Source: Actinocatenispora rupis (GTDB taxonomy: Bacteria; Actinomycetota; Actinomycetes; Mycobacteriales; Micromonosporaceae). Taken from it: a stretch of DNA of 64,000 nt. Within the stretch, counting starts at the first letter, position 1. Every line of letters starts with the position of its first letter. Location: assembly GCF_016861975.1 (NCBI RefSeq), contig NZ_BOMB01000026.1, positions 62,001-126,000 on the forward strand, read 5' to 3'. The notes beneath the pieces were generated by a model, which ran no database searches, had not been told where the DNA came from, and was given only the letters and a program-made list of their open reading frames with translations. Shown here piece after piece: positions 44,661-52,860 of this stretch. The translations under genes were made by a program, and so were the position numbers.

Positions 44661-47444
44661 GTGGAGACGGTCGGGCGGTACCGGGTGCACGGCGAGCTGG
44701 GCGCCGGCGGCATGGGTCGGGTGTACGTGGGAAGCGCGCCGGACGGCCGGATCGTCGCGGTCAAGCTGATGAGCCGCGAGCTGGCCGGCGACGACGGCTT
44801 CCGCCAGCGGTTCCGGCAGGAGGTGGCGGCCTGCCGGCGCGTGCAGAGCACGTACACGGCGCGGATCGTCGACGCGGACGCCGACGCGGAGCTGCCCTGG
44901 CTGGTCTCCGAGTTCGTGTACGGGCCGTCGCTGCGGGAGGCGGTGCGCGCGAGCGGCGCGTTCGCGGCGACGACGGTGCTGCGGCTGGCCGCGGGGCTGG
45001 CCGCCGCGCTCGTCGACATCCACGCCGCCGGCCTGGTGCACCGCGACCTCAAGCCTGGCAACGTACTGCTGTCCGGCGACGGGCCGCGCGTCATCGACTT
45101 CGGCATCGCGCGGTCCGTCGACGCCGAGCACCTCACCCGTACCGGGCTGGTCATCGGCACCGGTGGGTACATGTCGCCCGAGCAGGCGCAGGCACAGCCG
45201 GTCGGTCCGGCCAGCGACGTGTTCTCGCTCGGCGCGCTGCTGCTGATGGCGAGCACCGGCGCCGACCCGTCGTACAACGTGGTGCACGCGGAGCCGGACC
45301 TGACCGGCGTGCCCGACCCGGTGCGGCACATCGTCGAGCGGTGCCTGGTCCGCGACCCGGCCCGGCGCCCCACCGCCGCCGAGGTACTGGAGCTGGTCGG
45401 TCCGGTGGGGCCGTCGACGCGGCACTGGCCGGCGCCGGTCGAGGAGCTGCTGGCGCACCAGCGCGCCGCCCTCGAACAGCTCCTCACCGGCACCGGCGAC
45501 GCGCCCACCATCCCCCGCCCGCGGTACGCGCCGGGTGCCGCCCCGGTGGCCGGCCCGCCCGTCGACCCGCCGGCCCCGGCGCCCGGCGACCCGGGCCGTG
45601 GCCCGCGCGGTACCCGGGTGGACGGCGGGGACCGCGCGCGGCGGGAACGGTTGGTACTGCGGGCGGAGCGGATCGCCCGGGAGATTCCCGATCCGGACCA
45701 CCGGGCGCTGGCGCTCGCGCACGTGGCCGCGGCGCTGCTGACCGTCGACCGGTACCGGGCGGTGCCGATGGCGGAGGAGGCCGAGCAGACCGCGCGGGAG
45801 GGTGCGAGCGGGCCGCGCTGGACGGCGTACGCGCTGGCCGAGGTCGGTGCCGCGCTGGCCGTCGTCGATCCGGTACGGTCCCGCGTCCTGCTCGCCGACG
45901 CCGTACGGCTGGCGCGGGGACTGGACGGTGACTCCCGGCGTGCCGCGGCCCTGCGGGACGTGGCGGTCGCGCTGGCCGCCGTCGACCCGGACCGCGCCGA
46001 ACGCGTCGCGCGCGCCGTCGCGCCGGACCGGCCGGAACGGGCCGAGGCGCTGGGCGACGTCGCCGTCGCGCTCGCCACCGTCGACCCCGACCACGCGGAA
46101 CGCGTCGCCCGCGACGTCACCGACCGGGCCCGCCGGGCGTACGCGTTGGCGCGCGTGGCGGTCGCGGTCGCCGCCGCGGATCAGGAACGCGCCCGCCGCC
46201 TCGCCGGGTACGCGGAGCACGGCGCGCGCGGGCTGTCCGACCCGCTCCGCCCGGTCGTACTGGCCTGGGTGGCGGCGGCGCTCGCCGGTCCCGTACCGGC
46301 GCGTGCCGGGGAACTCGCCGCGGAGGCGATGTCCGCCGCGGGCAGCGTCACCGACCCCGAACTGCGGGCGCAGGCCCTGGCCCGCGTCGCCGCCGCGCTC
46401 CGCCGGGTCGGTACGACATGGGTCTCCCGCGCCGTCGACCTCGTCCTGCGTATCGCGCACGGCGGCACCGACGACACCTCCGGGCTGGTCGCGTACGCGC
46501 TCGCGCAGCTCGCCGCGACCGTCGCGGACTACGACCCGGCGCGCAGCGAGGCGCTGTCCGCCGCGGCCGAGCGTTGCGCCCGTACCCCGGGCCACCGGGG
46601 CGCCGCGTCGCGCCGGGCCCGCGCCGCCGCCGCGATCGCCGACCTGGCCGCCCCGCCGGTACGCCCGGTGTTGTCGCGCTGGCGTACCGGGCGGCGGGTC
46701 GCGTCCGCCGCCACCCGCACCACCGCGGCGTACGCCACGCGGGTCGTCCGCGCCACCGGTCGGGCGTACCGCGGTCTCGAACGGCAGGGCCGGCTCCTCG
46801 CCGCGGTACGCGACACGGCGCTCGTCGTGCTGGGCGTGGTGGTCGGCGCGTTCGTGCTCCGTCTCGTCGTGGCCGACGGCGTACCGACCCCGTTCGCCCT
46901 GCGCGAGGTCGCGTACGGCGGGCTGGCCGGATTCCCGTTCCTGGCGCGGCTGCTGTCCGAACCGTTGGTGTTCCTGACACTCGCGTGCGTCACCCTCGGC
47001 GGCGCCACCGCCCTGGTACTCCGCGTCGTCGGCGGCGTCCGCTCCCGCAACGCGATCCGCACCGTACTCGTCGGGTACCCGGTGGTGGGTGCGGTCGTCG
47101 GGTTGGCGGTGGGGCGGGGCGCGGTCCCGGTGCGCGCGCTGGTACTGGAGGACCTGCCGCGGCTGACGCCCACGCACCTCGCGCAGGTCTCGGCCGTCGT
47201 ACTCGGCGTGGTGCTCGCGGTCGGCGTGTTCGGCGTCTTCCTGGGGAAGGTGACCGGCGGCCGCTTCCTGTACCTCGTTGGCTGGGCGCTGGTCACCATG
47301 CCGGTCCTGATGGTCGCCGGGCACGCCGGGTGGGCCGGCCTGTCCGTCGACGGCGTACGGGTGGACGTGGCGCTGGTGTCGGGTGCCGCGATCGGCGCCG
47401 CCGCCGGCGTACGGGTCGTCACGGCCCTGCGCCACCGCCGCTGA
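44661..47444 (+). CDS. Ser/Thr protein kinase with alpha-helical repeats and C-terminal membrane domain
   Basis: 927 residues. Kinase domain 6-260: GAGGMGRVY, AVKLMSRE, catalytic loop HRDLKPGN near 128, DFGIA near 146, YMSPEQ. After a Pro-rich hinge (about 285-320) come about ten helical repeats of the pattern ALARVAVALAxVDPDRAxRVAR (to about 660), likely TPR-like protein-binding arms. From about 710 there are five or six membrane helices. GTG with GGTGGGG 5 bases upstream. A TACCGT box at 44614 gives a leader of about 40 bases. Divergent from the membrane subtilase, so the two may be co-regulated. The helical repeats may sense or recruit a partner. Confidence 0.9.
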   Translation: METVGRYRVHGELGAGGMGRVYVGSAPDGRIVAVKLMSRELAGDDGFRQRFRQEVAACRRVQSTYTARIVDADADAELPWLVSEFVYGPSLREAVRASGAFAATTVLRLAAGLAAALVDIHAAGLVHRDLKPGNVLLSGDGPRVIDFGIARSVDAEHLTRTGLVIGTGGYMSPEQAQAQPVGPASDVFSLGALLLMASTGADPSYNVVHAEPDLTGVPDPVRHIVERCLVRDPARRPTAAEVLELVGPVGPSTRHWPAPVEELLAHQRAALEQLLTGTGDAPTIPRPRYAPGAAPVAGPPVDPPAPAPGDPGRGPRGTRVDGGDRARRERLVLRAERIAREIPDPDHRALALAHVAAALLTVDRYRAVPMAEEAEQTAREGASGPRWTAYALAEVGAALAVVDPVRSRVLLADAVRLARGLDGDSRRAAALRDVAVALAAVDPDRAERVARAVAPDRPERAEALGDVAVALATVDPDHAERVARDVTDRARRAYALARVAVAVAAADQERARRLAGYAEHGARGLSDPLRPVVLAWVAAALAGPVPARAGELAAEAMSAAGSVTDPELRAQALARVAAALRRVGTTWVSRAVDLVLRIAHGGTDDTSGLVAYALAQLAATVADYDPARSEALSAAAERCARTPGHRGAASRRARAAAAIADLAAPPVRPVLSRWRTGRRVASAATRTTAAYATRVVRATGRAYRGLERQGRLLAAVRDTALVVLGVVVGAFVLRLVVADGVPTPFALREVAYGGLAGFPFLARLLSEPLVFLTLACVTLGGATALVLRVVGGVRSRNAIRTVLVGYPVVGAVVGLAVGRGAVPVRALVLEDLPRLTPTHLAQVSAVVLGVVLAVGVFGVFLGKVTGGRFLYLVGWALVTMPVLMVAGHAGWAGLSVDGVRVDVALVSGAAIGAAAGVRVVTALRHRR

Positions 47445-47561
47445 CCGCCGCGCTTGTCCCCGTTGGGTACCGGAGGGTGTCCGGTGTCCGATGCACGGTG
47501 CCGGCGCCGTCTGCGGTGTGAGATGCGGCCGGTACCGGGGTGCCCGGCCGGACCGGGCGAC

Positions 47562-47567
47562 TACGGT
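47562..47567 (+). promoter_or_regulatory. -10 box of a leaderless promoter (glpD)
   Basis: TACGGT, 7 bases before the GTG at 47575. Confidence 0.5.
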
Positions 47568-47574
47568 GGGACGG

Positions 47575-49335
47575 GTGCGACGGGATCCCAGTGTTTCGCG
47601 GTACCAGGCGAGTCGGTTGTCGGCGGAGCGGCGGAGCGCCGACCTGGCCCGGATGCGCGACGAGACGTTCGACGTCCTGATCATCGGGGCGGGTGTCACC
47701 GGGGCCGGCGCGGCGCTCGACGCGGCGAGCCGCGGCCTGTCCGTCGCGGTCGTCGAGGCGCGTGACCTGGCCTCCGGCACGTCGAGCCGGTCCAGCAAGC
47801 TCATCCACGGCGGCCTGCGGTACCTGGAGCAGCTTGAGTTCCCGCTGGTACACGAGGCGTTGCGGGAGCGCGGCCTGCTGCTGACCCGGCTGGCGCCGCA
47901 CCTGGTGCGCCCGGTGCCGTTCCTCGTCCCGCTGACCAGGTGGTACGAGCGGCCCTACTACGGCGCCGGCGTCGCGCTCTACGACGCGATGTCCGCGGTC
48001 AGTGGGCACGGCCGGGGCGTGCCCTGGCACAAGCACCTGTCGCGGCGCGGCGCGCACCGGCTGTTCCCCAGCCTGCGCGAGGACACCCTCCGCGGCGCCA
48101 TCCGGTACTTCGACGGTCAGGTCGACGACGCGCGGTACGTGGTGACGCTGATGCGGTCCGCGGCCAGTTACGGCGCGGCGGTCGCCACCTCCACCCGGGT
48201 CGTCGGCATCATCCGCGACGCCCGCGAGGTCACCGGGGTACGCGTCCGGGACATGGAGTCGCGCGCCGAGTTCGACGTGCGCGCCCGTACCGTGATCGCC
48301 GCGACGGGCGTGTGGTCCGACGACATCTCCGAGATGATCCACGAGTACGCGGGGCTGCGGGTCCGCGCGTCGAAGGGCATCCACCTGCTCGTCCCCCGCA
48401 GCGCGATCACCGGCGACGTCGGCCTGATCCTGCGTACCGAGAAGTCGGTGCTGTTCGTGATCCCGTGGGGCGGGCACTGGCTCATCGGCACCACCGACAC
48501 CGACTGGGACCTGGACCGCGCGCACCCGGCCGCGTCCTCGGTCGACATCGACTACCTGCTCGAACACGTCAACGCGGTGCTCGACCGGCCCATCACCCAC
48601 GACGACATCGAGGGCGTGTACGCGGGGCTCCGGCCGCTGCTGGCCGGCGAGTCGGAGATGAGTTCGAAGCTGTCCCGGGAGCACGCGGTGGTCGAGCCGA
48701 TGCTCGGGCTGATGCTCGTCGCGGGCGGCAAGTACACGACGTACCGGGTCATGGCGCGGGACGTGATCGACCACGCCGCCCGCCGCCTCCCCGGTACTCC
48801 CGAGTCGCGCACCGACCAGGTGCCGCTGGCCGGCGCGGACGGGTTCCACGCGGCGTGGGCGCACCGGACGTCGATGGCCCGCCGGCACGGCGTCACCGTC
48901 GGCGTCGTCGAGCACCTGCTGGAGCGGTACGGCGCGCTCGCCACCGAGGTCCTCGCCCTCGTCGACGAGCACCCCGAGCTGGGACGCGCGCTGCCCGGGG
49001 CACCCGAGTACCTGGCGGCGGAGATCCATTACGCGGCGGCGGCCGAGGGCGCGGTGCACCTGGACGACGTGCTGACCCGGCGTACCCGGATCTCGATCGA
49101 GACGCCGCACCGGGGCACGGAGACGGCACCGGCGGCGGCCGAGCTGATGGGCGACGTACTCGGCTGGGACCGGGCGGCCCGGGACCGCGAGGTCGAGCAC
49201 TACCGGGCGCGGGTCGAGGCGGAGCGCGAGTCCCAGCGCAAGGAGGACGACCGGACGGCGGACGCGGCCCGGCTCGGCGCGCCCGACGTACGCGGTTACG
49301 GGGCGGATCCGGCGGTCACGGCGCCGCTGTTCTGA
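47575..49335 (+). CDS. glpD: Glycerol-3-phosphate dehydrogenase (FAD, aerobic)
   Basis: 586 residues. FAD-binding IIGAGVTGAGAALDAASRG near 35-53, SSRSSKLIHGGLRYLEQ, IPWGGHWLIGTTDTDWD, and the C-terminal GlpD domain (from about 430). Oxidises sn-glycerol-3-phosphate to dihydroxyacetone phosphate and passes electrons to quinones at the membrane. The GTG at 47575 fits the TACGGT box 7 bases upstream. No glpF or glpK neighbours. The glycerophosphodiesterase gene at 62694 could supply its substrate. Confidence 0.96.
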   Translation: MRRDPSVSRYQASRLSAERRSADLARMRDETFDVLIIGAGVTGAGAALDAASRGLSVAVVEARDLASGTSSRSSKLIHGGLRYLEQLEFPLVHEALRERGLLLTRLAPHLVRPVPFLVPLTRWYERPYYGAGVALYDAMSAVSGHGRGVPWHKHLSRRGAHRLFPSLREDTLRGAIRYFDGQVDDARYVVTLMRSAASYGAAVATSTRVVGIIRDAREVTGVRVRDMESRAEFDVRARTVIAATGVWSDDISEMIHEYAGLRVRASKGIHLLVPRSAITGDVGLILRTEKSVLFVIPWGGHWLIGTTDTDWDLDRAHPAASSVDIDYLLEHVNAVLDRPITHDDIEGVYAGLRPLLAGESEMSSKLSREHAVVEPMLGLMLVAGGKYTTYRVMARDVIDHAARRLPGTPESRTDQVPLAGADGFHAAWAHRTSMARRHGVTVGVVEHLLERYGALATEVLALVDEHPELGRALPGAPEYLAAEIHYAAAAEGAVHLDDVLTRRTRISIETPHRGTETAPAAAELMGDVLGWDRAARDREVEHYRARVEAERESQRKEDDRTADAARLGAPDVRGYGADPAVTAPLF

Positions 49336-49469
49336 CCGGGCGGAAGGCCCCCGCGACCCGTCCGGACATACCACGATTTGTACGCCCGGGTTGCTCCCAG
49401 TATCTGGGCGCTTGTCCGCCTTGATCTATTTGTGATACTGCCGTGACATCGGGGCGGTGCAAGAGTACG

Positions 49470-49475
49470 TAGCGT
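49470..49475 (+). promoter_or_regulatory. -10 box of a leaderless promoter (membrane protein)
   Basis: TAGCGT, 7 bases before the ATG at 49483, at the end of an unusually AT-rich stretch (49415-49482). Confidence 0.5.
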
Positions 49476-49482
49476 ATCGACC

Positions 49483-50574
49483 ATGGCGGCAGCTCTGCCC
49501 GACGCCGCGAACCCGGCCGGCGACCCGATCGCGACGGGCCACCCCGCTCCGGCGGCGGCACCCGCGTCGGCCCCCGTGCACCCCGGCGCGTCGGCAGGTC
49601 GCGCGACATCTCGCACTCCCGCCTCGACCGCACCGTCCGCCGCGGATGCACCGTCCGGCGCCGGGGCGTCCGCCGGGAACTCGTCGTCCGCGGGCGCATC
49701 GGCCCGTGCGGCGGGGCCACCGCGGGTCGGCGGCCCGATGGGGGACGAGGACGAGCAGGACACCGGCGCGGCGTCGGCCGGCCGGCGGCGGCCGGGTGCG
49801 GCGCTGGTCGCGCTGGCCGCGGGCGGGGTGCTCGGCGTGGTGCAGACCCTGGTGGCGCAACGGTTCGGGCTGCTGAGCTTCGAGGGCGGCCGAACCGGCT
49901 GGTGGGTCGCGCAGCTCGTGGCGCTGTCCTGGCTGTCGGCGGTGAGCGTCGCGCTCGGCGCGCTGGTACCGCGCCGCGCCGGGCGTACCGATCCGCGGTG
50001 GGCCGATCCGTTCACGTTGGGCGCCGCCGCGTTCGGCGGTCTGCTCGCCGTACCGCTGGCGAGCTCGTCGGCGGCGTGGGCGGCGATCTACGGCGGGGCC
50101 GTGCCGACCTCGCAGGTCGTCGGGCACGTGCTCGTCGGCATCGTGCTCGGGGTGGCGGCCGGCGCCGCCGCCCAGCGGTACCGGCCGGTCGCGGTGGGGT
50201 TGGTCGCCGGTGCCGTGGTGGCCTGGGTGACGGCGGTGGTGTCGGTGGTGGTCGACGCGGCGCCGCCGGTGCTCGGGCACCCGGATCTGGGGCTGGGCGC
50301 GACGGGCCGGCAGGTCGGTGCGCTGCTGGTGGCGGCCGTGTTCGGGATCGTGCTGGGCGGGGCGTGGTCGAGCGTGCGGCTCGACGCGCGCGCGGTGGCC
50401 GCGTCGGTCGGTCCGGGCCTGGTCGCCGCGGCGTACCTGGTGGGGTTGCCGCTGACGGACGCCGACTGGCCCTGGTCCCCCGTACCGACGGCGTTGCTCG
50501 CGGTGCCGTGCGCGGCGCTGTTCGCCGTGGTCGCCGGCTGGTTCGGGGACCGGCTCCGGCGCCGGCACGACTGA
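49483..50574 (+). CDS. Hypothetical polytopic membrane protein with disordered Ala/Pro/Ser-rich N-terminus
   Basis: 363 residues. The first ~100 are low-complexity (Ala, Ser, Pro, Gly) and end in an acidic patch GDEDEQD; then about eight membrane helices from residue 106 to 352, and a basic end RLRRRHD. No family recognised. The start is supported by the leaderless TAGCGT box. The gene is followed after 80 bp by a decayed gene. Confidence 0.8.
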   Translation: MAAALPDAANPAGDPIATGHPAPAAAPASAPVHPGASAGRATSRTPASTAPSAADAPSGAGASAGNSSSAGASARAAGPPRVGGPMGDEDEQDTGAASAGRRRPGAALVALAAGGVLGVVQTLVAQRFGLLSFEGGRTGWWVAQLVALSWLSAVSVALGALVPRRAGRTDPRWADPFTLGAAAFGGLLAVPLASSSAAWAAIYGGAVPTSQVVGHVLVGIVLGVAAGAAAQRYRPVAVGLVAGAVVAWVTAVVSVVVDAAPPVLGHPDLGLGATGRQVGALLVAAVFGIVLGGAWSSVRLDARAVAASVGPGLVAAAYLVGLPLTDADWPWSPVPTALLAVPCAALFAVVAGWFGDRLRRRHD

Positions 50575-50654
50575 TCGGCAGGGGCCCGGTGGGTGTGTCG
50601 TACCACCCGGCCCGGCGGGACGGCGCGTCGACCGCCGGCGAGCGGGGACGGGTC

Positions 50655-51061
50655 GTGACGGTACCGCGTCGGATCCTGGTGGTGGGGTCGTCGGGTGCGG
50701 GCAGGTCGACGATCGCCCGCGCCCTCGCCGACCGGTACGGGCTGCCCGTCATCCACACGTCCGGCTGCCCCGCGCCGACCTGATCGTCTTCCCCGACCTG
50801 CGCCCGGCGCTGTGCGTCTGGCGCGCGCTCCGCCGGTACCGGCGGTTCCGCGGCCGGTCCCGCCCGGACGTGAGCGCCGACTGCCCGGGGCGGCTGGAGT
50901 GGCAGTGGGTGCGCTACATCTGGCAGTACCGGCGGCGGCACCGCGGCCGGTTGCTCGCCGCCGTCGCCGACCACGCCCCCGACACCCCGCTGGTACGGCT
51001 GCGCACCCGGCGCGAGGTCCGCGCGTTCCTCACCGGGCCGCCGGGGTTCCGAGCGGCTTGA
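50655..51061 (+). pseudogene. Decayed adenylate-kinase-like P-loop gene (internal deletion and frameshift)
   Basis: Frame 1 from GTG 50655 gives RRILVVGSSGAGRSTIARALADRYGLP and VIHTSG, then stops at 50774. The reading continues in another frame from about 50765 (LPRADLIVFPDLRPALCVWRALRRYRRFRG, then LEWQWVRYIWQYRRRHR) to TGA at 51059-51061. Together these are the beginning and end of the FlaR/topology-modulation-type adenylate kinase family; about 60 central residues are missing. The P-loop lysine is Arg (GAGRST). Deletion, frameshift and active-site loss all agree on a pseudogene. Its last 32 bases overlap the convergent GNAT gene. Confidence 0.75.
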
Positions 51062-51581
51062 CGAGTTCGGCGAACTCCAGGTCCGGCCGCTTCGGCGTAC
51101 CGAACCGCTCGTCCCCGTACGGGAAGGGCTCGGTGGCGCCGGTGCGCCGGTAGCCGCGGCGCTCGTAGTACGCGATGAGGTCGGAGCGGGCGGACAGCAC
51201 GGTCATCCGCATCCGGTGGCAGCCGTGTTCCGCTGCGATCCGCTCCGCCTCGGCGAGGATCGTGGAGCCGATGCCGCCGCCCTGCCGGCCGGGACGTACC
51301 GCGAAGAAGCCGAAGTAGCCGGTGTCGCCGCCGGACACGTCGACGTGGCAGCAGGCGAGCGGTTCGTCGCCGTCGAGCAGCAGCCGGATCTGGCTGCCCG
51401 GCGCGCTGATCATGTCGAGGACCATCTGCCGGTCGGCGCGCAGCCCGTCCAGCAGGTGCGCCTCGGTCGTCCAGCCCGCCACGTCCGGCCCGCCCCGGTA
51501 CGCCGCGTGCACCAGCTCCAGCAGCCCCGGCACGTCCTCCGGCGTCGCCGCGCGCGACACCCACGTCCCCTCCGCACCCAT
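51030..51581 (-). CDS. Single-domain GNAT acetyltransferase
   Basis: 183 residues. GNAT core with FFAVRPGRQGGGIGSTILAEAERIAAEHG (acetyl-CoA loop) and LIAYYERRGYRRTG. ATG at 51581 with TACGGT 7 bases upstream, hence leaderless. Divergent from the DUF4031 gene; the two -10 boxes (51589-51594 and 51596-51601) lie back to back with one base between. Substrate unknown. Confidence 0.88.
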   Translation of the reverse strand: MGAEGTWVSRAATPEDVPGLLELVHAAYRGGPDVAGWTTEAHLLDGLRADRQMVLDMISAPGSQIRLLLDGDEPLACCHVDVSGGDTGYFGFFAVRPGRQGGGIGSTILAEAERIAAEHGCHRMRMTVLSARSDLIAYYERRGYRRTGATEPFPYGDERFGTPKRPDLEFAELVKPLGTPAAR

Positions 51582-51588
51582 GGGCCGA

Positions 51589-51594
51589 ACCGTA
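51589..51594 (-). promoter_or_regulatory. -10 box of a leaderless promoter (GNAT)
   Basis: TACGGT on the minus strand, 7 bases before the ATG at 51581. Confidence 0.5.
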
Positions 51595-51595
51595 C

Positions 51596-51601
51596 TACCG
51601 T
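51596..51601 (+). promoter_or_regulatory. -10 box for the DUF4031 gene
   Basis: TACCGT, 11 bases before the ATG at 51613. One base away from the opposite -10 box, so RNA polymerase can hardly occupy both. Confidence 0.4.
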
Positions 51602-51612
51602 CCCTCGGTGAG

Positions 51613-51891
51613 ATGACGATCTACCTGGACCGACCCGTCTGGCCGGGGCGCGGCCGACTGTGGTCGCACCTGATCAGCGACGCCTCGTACGCCGAGCTGC
51701 ACGCGTTCGCCGAGGCGCTCGGCGTGCCGCGGCGCGCGTTCGAGCGCGACCACTACGACCTCACCACCGCCGGGTACGAGGGGGCCGTCGCGCTCGGCGC
51801 CCGCGTCGTACCGTCCCGGGAACTGGTCCGGCTGCTCACCGCCGCCGGGCTGCGCCGTCCCAAACGTCGCGGACCGCGTGAGAAATCCTGA
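51613..51891 (+). CDS. DUF4031 protein
   Basis: 92 residues, full length for DUF4031: MTIYLDRPVWPGRGRLWSHLISDASYAELHAFAEALGVPRRAFERDHYDL is the family core, ending in a basic tail RPKRRGPREKS. Small cytoplasmic protein of unknown function, often near acetyltransferases or nucleotide enzymes in actinomycetes. The start is taken at ATG 51613; GGTGAG directly abuts it, so the ribosome site is poor and a very short leader is likely. Confidence 0.88.
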   Translation: MTIYLDRPVWPGRGRLWSHLISDASYAELHAFAEALGVPRRAFERDHYDLTTAGYEGAVALGARVVPSRELVRLLTAAGLRRPKRRGPREKS

Positions 51892-51933
51892 TCCGGACGG
51901 AACCGGCGCGCCACCCGCCGCGTCCAAGTGGGC

Positions 51934-52497
51934 ATGAACGTACGCGTGGCAGGTGTCGTGTTGGCCGGCGTGGCCGCGTTGGCGCTGGTCAGCGGCTGCG
52001 GACCGGACAAGTCCGCGGCCGGGAAGGCGTCGCACACCAGCGGTTCCCCGTCGCCCGGCGTCAGCAGCACCCCCTCCGGCGGTACGACCGGGTCGCCGTC
52101 GCCGTCCCGCACGCTGCCCGTGCCGCACCGCAGCGGCACGCGGTCGACGTCCGTCCCGGCGATCACCCTCCAGATCACCGGCGGCTTCGCCGGCAAGAAC
52201 GACACGGTCTCCGTCGCGCCCGACGGCGCCTGGCGGGCCACCGACGGCAAGCGCGGCGTGACCCGCCGCGGCACCCTCACCCCCGCACAACACGACCAGC
52301 TGGTACGGCTCGTCAGCGGGCCCGAGCTGGCCAAGGAGGCCAAGCTCAAGCAGCCCAAGCTGATGTGCAACGACGGCCTGTCGTACCGGCTGACCGTCGG
52401 GACCGTCGTGCTCAGCCGTACGGACTGCGGCGGCAGTACGCACACGCCGACGTTCGACGCGGTGGTGAAACTGGTGACCGGGGCAGCAACGAAATGA
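51934..52497 (+). CDS. Putative lipoprotein
   Basis: 187 residues. Signal peptide MNVRVAGVVLAGVAALALVSGC with a lipobox LVSGC, so lipid attachment at Cys 22. A Ser/Pro/Gly/Thr-rich spacer (to about 75) and a small domain follow, ITLQITGGFAGKNDTVSVAPDGAWR, with two cysteines (MCND, TDCGG) that may pair. Anchored outside the membrane. ATG 51934 preferred over GTG 51928. A 19-bp hairpin follows the stop. Confidence 0.82.
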   Translation: MNVRVAGVVLAGVAALALVSGCGPDKSAAGKASHTSGSPSPGVSSTPSGGTTGSPSPSRTLPVPHRSGTRSTSVPAITLQITGGFAGKNDTVSVAPDGAWRATDGKRGVTRRGTLTPAQHDQLVRLVSGPELAKEAKLKQPKLMCNDGLSYRLTVGTVVLSRTDCGGSTHTPTFDAVVKLVTGAATK

Positions 52498-52541
52498 CGT
52501 GACACCCACGGGTTCCCGGCTCTGAGGGGCGCCGGGAATCC

Positions 52542-52592
52542 GCCGCGTCGCCCCGGCCCCAGGCGCTGGGGCAGGGGCCGGGGCGACGCGGC
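52542..52592 (+). terminator. Terminator after the lipoprotein gene, 19-bp stem
   Basis: GCCGCGTCGCCCCGGCCCC (52542-52560) pairs perfectly with 52574-52592; loop of 13 bases. Confidence 0.8.
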
Positions 52593-52653
52593 ACTTCGTC
52601 GAGGGGGCAGTGTGCCCGCGGAACGCTCGGGCCTTGTCTCCTCGTCCTGCTTT

Positions 52654-52697
52654 CCGGGGGCGCAGCCCCCGGACCCCGCGCCGGGGGCGTAGCCCCC
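52654..52697. repeat. Two REP-like hairpins of the GGGGGC-NNN-GCCCCC type
   Basis: CCGGGGGC-GCA-GCCCCCGG (52654-52672) and GGGGGC-GTA-GCCCCC (52683-52697). The second is followed by ACCCCCACG, which also follows the hairpin at 59761. Confidence 0.7.
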
Positions 52698-52738
52698 AGC
52701 ACCCCCACGTCGGCTCGCGACCCGGCCGGGTGCCTTGT

Positions 52739-52797
52739 GCCCGGCCGCTTCGCGGCGGGCCAGCCCCTTTTGTTCGCCCGGCCGCTTCGCGGCGGGC
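52739..52797. repeat. Direct repeat of a 22-bp hairpin, 37-bp period
   Basis: Two identical copies (52739-52760 and 52776-52797) that begin GCCCGGCCGCTTCGCGG; each folds on itself around GCTTCGC. Between convergent genes, with the hairpins at 52654. The gene-free stretch 52498-52860 is filled by these structures. Confidence 0.75.
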
Positions 52798-52860
52798 TGC
52801 CTGGCTGTGCTGCCTGTGCTGGGGGTCACCTGGCCGGCTTGGCGGTGGCGTACCTGGGGG

